Positions 54,999-63,138 of a stretch of 64,000 nt of DNA are shown one piece after another; position 1 is the first letter of the stretch, and every line of letters begins with the position of its first letter. This DNA comes from Hermatobates lingyangjiaoensis (taxonomy: Eukaryota > Arthropoda > Insecta > Hemiptera > Hermatobatidae): the NCBI GenBank assembly GCA_026182355.1, contig JAPFBL010000580.1, positions 1 through 64,000 of the forward strand. Reading direction: 5' to 3'. The notes beneath the pieces were generated by a model. The model saw only the letters and a program-made list of their open reading frames with translations, searched no databases and had not been told where the DNA came from. A program made the translations under genes and the position numbers.

Positions 54999-57024
54999 CT
55001 AGCTGTCAACCCTCTTTGAAAAGGCTATTGCCCTCGTGACGAAAGTATCAAGTTTGAAGAGACCGTTACTAATGTTTATAATATTAGATCTATTAAATTT
55101 AATTAGAGACGATTCAATAATATTTCTTAACAACATTGATTTTTCATAGGTAATAAATTTAGCTCCTGTCCAATCAATATGATGATTTTCATTTTTTATA
55201 TGCAAGAATAAGGCACTACTTTTTTCCTGTCTACTTACGTTATATTGGTGTTGTTTTACACGTGTCTTTTATGATTTACCACTTTGACCAATATAAATTT
55301 TATGGCAATTTTTGCACGGAATTTTATAAATACCAGCGGACTCCAATTCGCTGGGAGAGTTTTTTATTAACATATTACCCACGTTATTACGATTAGAAAA
55401 CACTATATTAAAATCAAGTTGTTTGGCTAATCTTGGAAGGGGGTCCAATGATTCGTGGTATGGCAAAACTATAGAATTTGATAATAAAAGGGGCTCTGTT
55501 GAAGTATTAGAGAAAGTTTTTTTAGCACCCTTCAAAGCTAAATCAATATAAGAAGAGGGGTATTTTAATGAAAGGGCAATTGACCTAATGTTATTAATCT
55601 CTTCATTAAGGAATTCAGGAGAGGAAACTCTTAAAGCTCTCAAAAACATATTTCTAAAAACAGAAATTTTAACATTTTTTGGATGCGATGAATAAAAATG
55701 AACGTATGCAAGTACATTCGTAGGTTTTCTATATACACTAAAGCGTAACTCATTAGGTAACCTATGGATCAGGACATCTAAGAAGGGCAAATTACCACTT
55801 ATTTCTTCTTCCATTGTGAATTTGATTGTCGGCACTGATGAATTCAATTTTGTTAGGAAATCAACTTTATTTAAAGAATTGGGACAAATGCAAAGAATAT
55901 CGTCAACATATCTATACCATTTAACATTTTTGGGCAAAATTGAGCTTAACATTTTACTCTCAAAAAACTCCATATATAAATTACTTAGGAGGGGGGATAA
56001 ACAGTTACCCATAGCAAGACCAAATTTTTGTATATAATAATTATTTTCAAATTGAAAATGACAATCTACCACACATAACTTAATTAACTCTATTATAGTG
56101 GTAGATGGAAGGGGAAGGGAATAATTAATTAATTCCTCCTGGAGTAAGCTCAACAGATCAGTTGCAGGTACATTTGTAAAGAGACTTCACATCGAAACTG
56201 ATTAATCTATAATTTTTGTTCATGTTGACGCTTTTTAATTTTTTAATTAAATCCACATTGTTTTTTATATGGCTGCCTGAAATTTTTCCAATTAAGGGGC
56301 TTAAAATACTTACTAACCATTTGGACAAGCCATATGATGCCGAACCAACCGAACTCACAATTAAACGTATTGGGTAATTATCTTTATGTGTCTTGATCAA
56401 CCCGTACATATATGGCAAAGAAGGGGATTTTGATATAAATTTATTAATAAGTTCGGGTTGATTTTTTAAGATAGTTTTAATTTTTTTATTAAATGAACTA
56501 TTGACCCTTTCCAAAGGATTAGACCTCTACTTTGTATACACATTTTCATCATTTAGCATATTCTCTATTTTATCGACGTAATCTTTTTTATTTAATATTA
56601 CTGTTACTTTAGATTTATCGGCTTTAGTGATTTTTATGGTATTATCTTTTTTAAGCTTAGAATAAGCCTGGATAAAACGTCTAGGAACGCTAACAACATC
56701 AGTTTTTTCTGAAAGACCGTATACCATTCCTTTTAAAATATTTAAATTATCGATATCTACATTATTTAATTTTTCAGCTTTACAAAAACCCTTAGCCACC
56801 TGAACATAATTTAAATTGTTACTTTTAGGAACAAAATTTAAACCATACCCTAATGCTGCTACTGCATTATTATCTAATATTCTGTCGGATAAATTAAGAA
56901 CTAATTTTTTACTTTTATTTTTATTCCACAGGCTATTGTCAATTAAGTTCTGAAGTTTTTTATTATGTACTGTTTTATTATGGAGTGATGTGAAATTAGC
57001 CTTCGGTGATTCAGTGCGTAACAA
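54999..57024 (-). pseudogene. PLE reverse transcriptase and GIY-YIG nuclease, broken
   Basis: Three segments on the minus strand read in order. 57024-56527: KITKADKSKVTVILNKKDYV, the typical PLE N-terminal motif. 56514-56158: LPYMYGLIKTHK, LISFDVKSLY (reverse transcriptase motif A). 56153-54999: FGLAMGNCLSPLLSNLYMEF (motif B), WYRYVDDIL (motif C, catalytic DD), FLDVLIHR, then GIYKIPCKNCHKIYIGQSGKS and HIKNENHHIDWTGAKF, the GIY-YIG nuclease with its C-x2-C and histidine cluster. Breaks are a frame change near 56520, a one-base loss near 56170 just after motif A, and one in-frame TAA at 55269-55271. The first codon of the leading frame is TTG, not a real start, and the N-terminal region is missing. 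The enzyme would nick DNA and copy element RNA; this copy cannot make it. Confidence 0.9.
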
Positions 57025-57102
57025 AAGTCATCTTAATCAGCTCATCGGTTGAAAGATCTTAGTCTTGTTTTCCCATTCTTTTTGTGGTTTAATCATTATT
57101 TA

Positions 57103-57139
<37 letters not shown>

Positions 57140-57141
<2 letters not shown>

Positions 57142-57425
57142 TTTTTTTTTAGGGTTCAGGTATAATGATTTGAAACTATCTGTTTCTGTTGCAGCATACA
57201 TTCCTTTACTAAATTACATGATTAACACATGCAGGCTGCTCATGTTAATCATGAAATTTAGTAAAGGAAAGTATGTTGCAACAGAAACAGATTTTCAAGC
57301 CCTGAAGATGACATAAATATATGTTGAAACGTTGGCAAAAGGACTAGTTTCAAATCAAAACACTTCAACACTCAAAAAAATTATACCACATAAATATTAG
57401 GTCAAGAAAACAAATCATGATATAT
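57140..57425. mobile_element. Family-B palindromic unit
   Basis: 57178-57291 is a long inverted repeat (ctgtttctgttgcagcatac and inverse; ~50-bp arms). The right arm runs on into a family-B hammerhead (57299-57336) and ggactagtttc; the left arm joins the same flank (gatttgaaact) with the hammerhead deleted. (TA)n on both sides. Confidence 0.8.
57299..57336 (+). ncRNA. Hammerhead ribozyme-like motif, family B
   Basis: GCC (57299-57301), CUGAAGA, extra U, stem II GACAUA/UAUGUU, GAAA, ACGU palindrome, cleavage triplet GUU, GGC (57334-57336). Intact core; two bases differ from 15900-15937. Confidence 0.75.
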
Positions 57426-57496
57426 TTATATATATATATTATATATATATATATATATATATTATGATCAAACCACAATAAGAAATGGGAAAACAA

Positions 57497-57539
57497 GACT
57501 AAGATCTTTCAACCGTAACAACCGGTCTTCGTCAGAGTC
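57497..57539 (-). ncRNA. Hammerhead ribozyme-like motif, family A
   Basis: Minus strand, all core boxes intact; stem II GACCG/CGGUU with a changed loop; stem I GACU/AGUC. Confidence 0.8.
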
Positions 57540-57562
57540 AAAAACCCAACTGTTGGGTTGTT

Positions 57563-57605
57563 GACTCTGACGAAGGCCGCTTGTTACGGTTGAAAGATCT
57601 TAGTC
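57563..57605 (+). ncRNA. Hammerhead ribozyme-like motif, family A
   Basis: GACU (57563-57566), CUGACGA, extra A, stem II with GGCCG/CGGUU, GAAA, AGAUCU palindrome, U, AGUC (57602-57605). Core intact. Confidence 0.8.
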
Positions 57606-57679
57606 TTGTTTTCCCATTTCTTATTGTGGTTTGATCATTGATTGTTGTTTCACGTGTTTATGTGAAATCTTTATATATA

Positions 57680-58575
57680 CGAGGTGTGTAAATAAAGTAG
57701 TGAGACTGATTTTTTTTAAATTTTCTATTCAAATATAATTACAATGTGATATTGTCACCTTCAAAATAGTTCCCTTCGGAAGCCACACAGCGCTGGAGAC
57801 GGTCCTTCCAATCATTGTAGCATTGCTGGAACTCGGATTCTGGAATGGCCTTCAGCTGGTCGGTTACAGCAGTTTGTATGTTTTGTAGTGTCCCGAAATG
57901 AGTTCCCTTGAGGTGATTTTTCAATCTCGGGAAGAGGAAAAAGTGATAAAGACTCAAGGCTGGTGAATAAGGAGGCTGAGGAGCAACAGGAATGTATTTA
58001 CTGGCCAAAAACTCGTTTTCTTTTCGGAATTTTCGGAACCATTTTCGCACAAATTTTTCTCATCTCCAATTCATTGGTCAAAATGTGATGAACGGAGGTG
58101 TGATTCAAATTCAACTGTTCCCCGATCATTCTGACTGTCAAGCGTCGATCTGAACGCACAAGGTTCCGTACTCTGTTGACATTTTCATCGGTGTTTGCAC
58201 TTGAAGGCCTTCCGCTTCGTGGTTCATCTTCAATCGACTCTCTTCCTTCTGAAAATTCCTTAAACCACCGAAAAACCTGTGCCCTTGATAAAACACGTTC
58301 TCCATAGGCCGGTTTCGGTTGCATTATGTCCAAGTCTGAAGCAAAATTTGATTGCACACCGCTGCTCAACTTTGAGGTCACTCGTTTTTAAAACGCTCAA
58401 GAAAAAACCATTTCACGAAAACCAACGCTACGGACAAACAAATTACTGTGGCGAGTTCAGATTCATACTGGAGGCGCATCACACGTGCACCTGACGCTAC
58501 TCAAGGCCACGCGTCTCCAGCGTTGCCAGATCGAAAGCGACGTTGCCAGTCTCACTACTTTATTTATACACCTCG
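57680..58575 (-). mobile_element. Internally deleted mariner
   Basis: 29-bp terminal inverted repeats (cgaggtgtgtaaataaagta at the left, its inverse at the right) agree at 28 of 29 positions. TA lies outside each end (57678-57679, 58576-58577), the normal mariner target duplication. Length 896 bp against about 1.3 kb for intact mariners, so ~0.4 kb is missing. Inserted in the (TA) end of a family-A hammerhead unit. Confidence 0.93.
57739..58381 (-). pseudogene. Mariner transposase remnant
   Basis: The N-terminal part (58381-57998) has the DNA-binding helix-turn-helix region: LSRAQVFRWFKEFSEGRESIEDEPRSGRPS, then RRLTVRMIGEQLNLNHTSVHHIL and MRKICAKMVPK. The C-terminal part (58050-57739) is in another frame: PPYSPALSLYHFFLFPRLKNHLKG and DWKDRLQRCVASEGNYFEG. 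The central part with the first two catalytic aspartates is deleted. The third, normally in a SPDLxPxDF motif, reads SPALSLYHF, so both aspartates there are gone. The first 25 residues are also read in a shifted frame. It could not transpose itself but its inverted repeats look usable by a related enzyme. Confidence 0.92.
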
Positions 58576-58579
58576 TATA

Positions 58580-59302
58580 TATATATATATTGAGCCGTCA
58601 ATGGAATTAGATATCGAGACGGTCAAAGCATAGCTAAGTGTGTTTGTAATTTCCTGTATCTGTTCAATTGTGTTTACATAGTTTTTTATATACACTTTCG
58701 ATTAGCCGCGATAGGTGTTGTGTGAAGCATAATCGTTATAGTTGTTACTAGCAAATAGAATGAACAACACAAATCCAATCAATGTATTCGACATTTCATT
58801 GTTTTAACTCAAAATGTCTACAGATTTCAACCAATAGTTAATTTAGCCTTATTATTATGGTTGGTTGTTGCAGTTTTTAAAATAATTTTATATTTCTTTA
58901 TAACACTGGATATTTGAGTATTAATCTTCTGTCAAAAGTTGTGTAGACTTTTTTTCTATCTCTAATGTTAAGAATTTCGTATTTAATATAAAGAAGATAT
59001 GTGATCCTCTCTAGTGCTTGAAGCCCTCTCTACAAGTTGTATGATACCATAATCGAATTGGATCAAGTTAAAGCAGAGAGAGCTGTAATAGAGTAGAGGC
59101 AAGTTTTGTCAAAGATAAGTGAACCACAAGGGACAGTGGGGGAGGTTCTCTTCAAGTTGAGTTGGCAGGGAAGTCAGGCAGCAAACTAGTCTCTATTGAA
59201 AGAGAACTTCTGACCATGACTACATAAATGCGTTTTAGAACCAGTCGACGGCCAACTTTGCTTTAGTCAGCCGAGTTAATTTGAATAACGATATTACTGG
59301 CG
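58580..59302. other. Intergenic DNA
   Basis: Nothing recognised. Confidence 0.45.
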
Positions 59303-59357
<55 letters not shown>

Positions 59358-59485
59358 TGTATGTGTGTGTGAGTGAGTGAGTGAGTGAGTGTGTGCGTGT
59401 ATGTGTGTGTGAGTGAGAGTGTGTGGTGTGTGTGTGCGCGCGTGCGTGTATGTGTGTGAGTGAGTGAGTATGAGTGACTGAGTGT

Positions 59486-59519
<34 letters not shown>

Positions 59520-59743
59520 TGAGTGAGTGTATGTGTGTGTGTGCGTGTATGTGTGTGTGAGTGAGAGTGTGTGGTGTTTGTGTGTGCGCGTGCGTGTGTG
59601 TGTGAGTGAGTATGGGTGACTGAGTGTGAGTGAGTGAGAGTGAGTGTGTGTGTGAGTGAGTGTGTATGTGTGTGTGTGTGTGTGTGTATGCGTGAGTGAG
59701 TGAGTGAGTGAGTGAGTGAGTGAGTGAGTGAGTGAGTGAGTGA

Positions 59744-59775
<32 letters not shown>

Positions 59776-59800
59776 GTGTGAGTGTGTGTGTATTATTTGC
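59303..59800. repeat. GT/GAGT array
   Basis: (GT)n mixed with (GAGT)n and short GTGTGCGT variants over 500 bp. The 218-codon reverse open frame is a Thr/His/Ser artefact. Confidence 0.95.
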
Positions 59801-60001
59801 GTGTGTGTGTTACGAGTCAGCCACTCGTGACTAATCAAAACAAAATTAAACAAAACAATAACAGAATATTCAAGAATCTCAGAAAAAAACACAATTCGCT
59901 TCCTGGACTGAATTTTCACGTAATAACTCTAAAAACAACAATTATATATATTGGGTCTCCAACCGTCCCTTCCCAAGTGCGCTCTGTGTCCCTACCACTA
60001 C
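59801..60001. other. Family-F flank
   Basis: Leads into the family-F hammerhead; ccaaccgtcccttcccaagt parallels phrases at 4100-4150. Confidence 0.4.
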
Positions 60002-60034
60002 TCTCCTGATGACGGTTCAACCAAAAATTAGAGA
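60002..60034 (+). ncRNA. Hammerhead-like motif, family F (G12 replaced by A)
   Basis: UCUC (60002-60005), CUGAUGA (60006-60012), extra C, small hairpin GGU/ACC, then AAAAATTA with an AAUU palindrome, and GAGA (60031-60034) pairing with UCUC. Everything fits except A in place of G12. Confidence 0.55.
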
Positions 60035-60136
60035 CTGTAAGTGTGTTCGTATCTTTACTCTGTGTCTATAGTTTACTGTGAATAGTATAAATATAAAACT
60101 ATACTGACAAAAGAACACACAGAAATAAAACAAAAA

Positions 60137-60177
60137 CTATCTACTATATTTCGATGTTTCCGTCATTAGGAAGATAG
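60137..60177 (-). ncRNA. Hammerhead-like motif with long stem I and changed core
   Basis: Minus strand: CUAUCUUC and GUAGAUAG form an 8-bp stem with one U-U mismatch; the core box is CUAAUGA (G5 changed to A); then extra C, weak stem II, GAAA and AUAU. Related to the motif at 62509-62533. Confidence 0.5.
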
Positions 60178-60237
60178 AAACGAGTCGCTCCGAAGGCAGA
60201 CAACGACTTCATATGTATAGTGTATAGTATACATCAT

Positions 60238-60315
60238 CAATGATCAAACCACAAGTTGGGTTTTGGGCTCTGACGAAGACCGATTGTTACGGTTGAGGGA
60301 TCTAGTCTTTTTGTT
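60238..60315 (+). repeat. Decayed family-A repeat
   Basis: CUGACGA and ACCG/CGGU hairpin kept, but GAAA reads GAGG and GATCTT reads GATCT. Not active by consensus. Confidence 0.65.
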
Positions 60316-60382
60316 AGAATTCGTTCAAACGACTTCAAATATTTTTACCAGGTATTTATAAGAGTGAAAACTTACAATTCCA

Positions 60383-60899
60383 TTATAATTTGATCATTAT
60401 GTTCTTTGTCTTTTTCTGTAGAGATAAGAGTAATAAAATGCCATTCACTGGAAATGAAAAGGCGTTCTGTGAGTTTGGATTATCTTTTTCTTGCGCAGAC
60501 AGCTTTTGTGTGCAAGCTGTCTTACTCTTTGAATTTTTTTTGTGCCAGCTCCAAATTTGTATTCCTGCTGGTGACCTTTTTAGAGAACTCTCTGGCAAAT
60601 GCACGTTGCACAGTGACCTTTTTAGAGAACTCTCTGGCAAATGCACGCTGCACAGTGACCTTTTTAGAGAACTCTCTGGAAAATGCACGCTGCACAGTGA
60701 CCTTTTTAGAGAACTCTCTGGCAAATGCACGCTGCACAGTGACCTTTTTAGAGAACTCTCTGGCAAATGCACTCTGCACAGTGACCTTTTTAGAGAACTC
60801 TCTGGCAAATGCACTCTGCACAGTGACCTTTTTAGAGAACTCTCTGGCAAATGCACTCAGCACAGTCTTCTTTGGCTGTATTTGAACAAACTGCAACAC
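60383..60899. repeat. 42-bp minisatellite, open in several frames
   Basis: Seven copies of a 42-bp unit (cctttttagagaactctctg and the rest) at about 60574-60866. As 42 is divisible by 3 and the unit has no stop in several frames, open frames of 125-186 codons arise on both strands, for example one with DLFRELSGKCTLHS repeated seven times. None has a known domain. I do not claim a gene, though a spliced exon cannot be excluded. Confidence 0.85.
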
Positions 60900-61828
60900 A
60901 AGATCGCATTCTTTCTTCCAGTAAACAACATTTTGTTACTCTATATGTAAAGAAAAAGATCAAAAATATAATGATAAAATTATAATCGAATTGAAGCTGG
61001 ACCAAACCTCAATCAAAATGTAGGGTAAAAGGCTAATGAAACAGTCTCCACATATAGAAATTTAATAGTATAAACAACGCGTTTCGAACACTTAGTGTTC
61101 TTCCTCAGGCATTTACTTTGTATTCGAAAAGCGTAGTTTATACGATTGAACTTTTATATGTGGTGACATATATATTTCATTACCTTTTTACTCTACAATG
61201 TGTAAATACAAGATAATAAATTATTCCACTACGTTAGAATTAGAAGAAAAATAGTGTTAAATATATATGGTCCAGATAAGGAAAACATTTAATATATATA
61301 TAGTGCCCTAAAGCAGTCAAAATGACTTCCTAAGGCAATCTAGTGTTAAATTGAAAAATTATATCAAATTTTTTTTTGAAACACCTAATATTTAGTAGGG
61401 TTTTAGTTTATTGATATTCTGTATCGCGTTACACAGGACAACATGACGTACACTATTTACTGGCATAAAGATGCTTTGTCATGATGATCAAGCTGTTTTT
61501 GCCTAATGTATAGAGTCATCGCTTATATGGTGTTGAGAGTAAAATATTACTAGCGCATGTTCTAAAGGAAACAAACGACAAATTGTATCCAAAGATGAAA
61601 CATACTAAAGGAGGAGAACAATAGATCATCTGCATGACGGAATAATGCCCCCGTCTACCATACGACATAACCCCCTTTGTTAGGCGCTACGATTAATTTT
61701 ACCTGTCCCACCATAATCCACTTGTCCTACATAAACCAACAATCTTAGCAAACCTTTTTATTTTAGTTTATTTTTTTTATTATTTTATTCGCTAAAAATC
61801 ACAACAATGTAAGTATAACGTTAGAGGC
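60900..61828. other. Intergenic DNA with a family-E hammerhead
   Basis: Contains the family-E unit near 61035-61150 and a short (TA)n at 61292-61302. Otherwise nothing recognised. Confidence 0.5.
61076..61108 (-). ncRNA. Hammerhead ribozyme-like motif, family E (intact core)
   Basis: Minus strand: CUGAGGA (61102-61108), extra A, perfect 6-bp stem II GAACAC/GUGUUC with UAA loop, GAAA, the 6-base ACGCGU palindrome and U. Stem I is weak (G-C, U-G), the main doubt. Confidence 0.65.
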
Positions 61829-61960
61829 CAGGTGAGCTCAGTGGTTAATGCCCAGTGGACTGGTTGGTCCGGGGTTCGATACCCACCTGGCCCTCAATTT
61901 ATTCACGCGGGAGGTTAATAAATCTAAGTACGACGGTCCTGAGCCTGTCGATATCAGACA
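61829..61960 (+). repeat. SINE truncated by a family-H insertion
   Basis: Complete tRNA-like head (ggtgagctcagtggttaatg; B box ggttcgatacccacc), linker and part of the body to gatatcagac, where family-H sequence (aacgagagtttgattttt) begins. Confidence 0.8.
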
Positions 61961-62055
61961 ACGAGAGTTTGATTTTTTATCCTAGAAAATTGACCGAATC
62001 CCGATTAGAGAACACACCTTTTCTATCAAACGGTCGATATATTATTGAATCTGCT
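61961..62055 (+). repeat. Family-H flank fragment
   Basis: Matches 25590-25670 in reverse (gtcgatatattattgaatct), without the hairpin. Confidence 0.75.
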
Positions 62056-62063
62056 ATATATAT

Positions 62064-62195
62064 ATTCGTTGAAATGCTGACCAATAGGAGAGTAGAATTA
62101 GTAGGTCCATGCGTGCGGTCCCAGTTGTCCGCTGCTCAGCGATGTAAAACCATGGCACTAATTCTACTCTCCTATTGGTCAGCATTTCAACGAAT
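62064..62195. repeat. Near-perfect 40-bp inverted repeat
   Basis: attcgttgaaatgctgacca and the bases to 62103 are repeated inverted at 62156-62195 without visible mismatch. The ~50-bp spacer is GC-rich for this window and holds the ccatg/catgg pair. No hammerhead core. Confidence 0.85.
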
Positions 62196-62279
62196 CATAT
62201 TTCTTTTCCCAGACAACTCATAGAAAAATAATATATATATATATATTCCACTTGTGTATTTTAGGAACAGACCTTCATT

Positions 62280-62378
62280 CATACATATTTTACCTAAAAG
62301 ATTGAAAAATTATATTAGAAAATTAGAAAAGTTGTGCAAAAAACGGACAAGATTAAAAATAAGCAAGGCATTTAATGA

Positions 62379-62383
<5 letters not shown>
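62280..62383 (+). pseudogene. PLE-like N-terminal ORF fragment
   Basis: One frame gives PKRLKNYIRKLEKLCKKRTRLKISKAFNET, a basic, probably coiled-coil segment like the N-terminal part of PLE proteins, then (TA)n. Upstream codons shift frame. Weak on its own, supported by the hammerhead-like motif 130 bp downstream. Confidence 0.4.
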
Positions 62384-62399
<16 letters not shown>

Positions 62400-62415
<16 letters not shown>

Positions 62416-62660
62416 CTTTTCCTCTGAAAGTTGGCTACACTGTTTGAGTGCTTCAGTTTGAACGCCAAACCAGTCGTTATCAGCCTTTGGAGCGATTCAC
62501 ATCTATTCCTGATGACGATAACATCGAAATATAGTAGTGAGTTCAGTGCTTTCTTTTCTGAGTGTTCTTTTGAAAATTCTAGTTTATTCAGTTCGAAGAA
62601 TCGTTTCATCTAATTGGTTATATATATATATATATATATAAGTATAACGTTAGTAGTGAC
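62400..62660 (+). repeat. PLE 3'-type fragment with hammerhead-like motif
   Basis: gaaagttggctacac (also at 11719) is followed by CUGAUGA (62509-62515), extra C, GAU/AUC stem II, GAAA, AUAU and A to 62533. Core boxes canonical but stem I unsupported. (TA)n on both sides. Confidence 0.6.
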
Positions 62661-62820
62661 ACTGATAATACGGTGGAGAAGAAGTGATCCAGTGATTACA
62701 TTTTCCATCGAGAGAGCTAAGTCATAATACTAAATTAAAGGAACCTTAATATAAGAACAAGAAAAAAAATTAAAAGAAATATATCACTAAGAACAGTTCA
62801 TAGTAGTAATGAATGTATTC

Positions 62821-63138
62821 CAACACCCACACTTATAAGGCTTTCACCTTTTAGTGCAGTTCTAGTGGCGAAAATTGTGACTCATTTATTATTTGGCACC
62901 CATTTCAGTAATGGGTGTGCCACATTACCTGTTGATTCAACATTGGTAGTCCTTAATTTTGCGTAACTCAAGTATATTTAAAGTAGGGATCTTTATAACG
63001 AGAACCTGATATCGTGTAGGCTCGACACCGAAGGTTTCTAATGTCTTCACCTCCTGTGTGAATAAATAATGGACCTGAATGGGTATTGAACTCCGGATGT
63101 ACCAGTTCAAAGGCAAGAACTTTGCCACTGAGCTAACA
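62821..63138 (-). repeat. Full SINE, tail type 3, reverse strand
   Basis: Tail (caacacccacacttataagg to gtgtgccacattacctg), body (gtagtccttaattttgcg, gtagggatctttataacg), head with gtattgaactccggatg and end gctaaca. Confidence 0.85.

Larger units (their letters stand above)
54588..57105 (-). mobile_element. 5'-truncated Penelope-like element with terminal hammerheads
   Basis: Reverse-strand element. At its 3' side (left) two family-A hammerhead repeats lie in tandem (54588-54706 and 54715-54842), then ~140 bp of 3' UTR, then coding remains (54999-57024). At its 5' side (right, 57047-57105) a partial family-A repeat points the opposite way. This inverted 5' piece is common in PLE insertions, as I recall. 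(TA)n follows at 57108-57138. Confidence 0.88.
57466..57679. mobile_element. Two facing family-A units, each with intact hammerhead
   Basis: Reverse copy (57466-57552) and forward copy (57553-57675) meet at cccaactgttggg. The forward copy ends with the hairpin tttcacgtgtttatgtgaaa and TA, where the mariner is inserted. Confidence 0.85.

Noticed and set aside
59263..59919. 218-codon reverse frame of Thr/His/Ser repeats
   Set aside because: Product of the GT/GAGT array.
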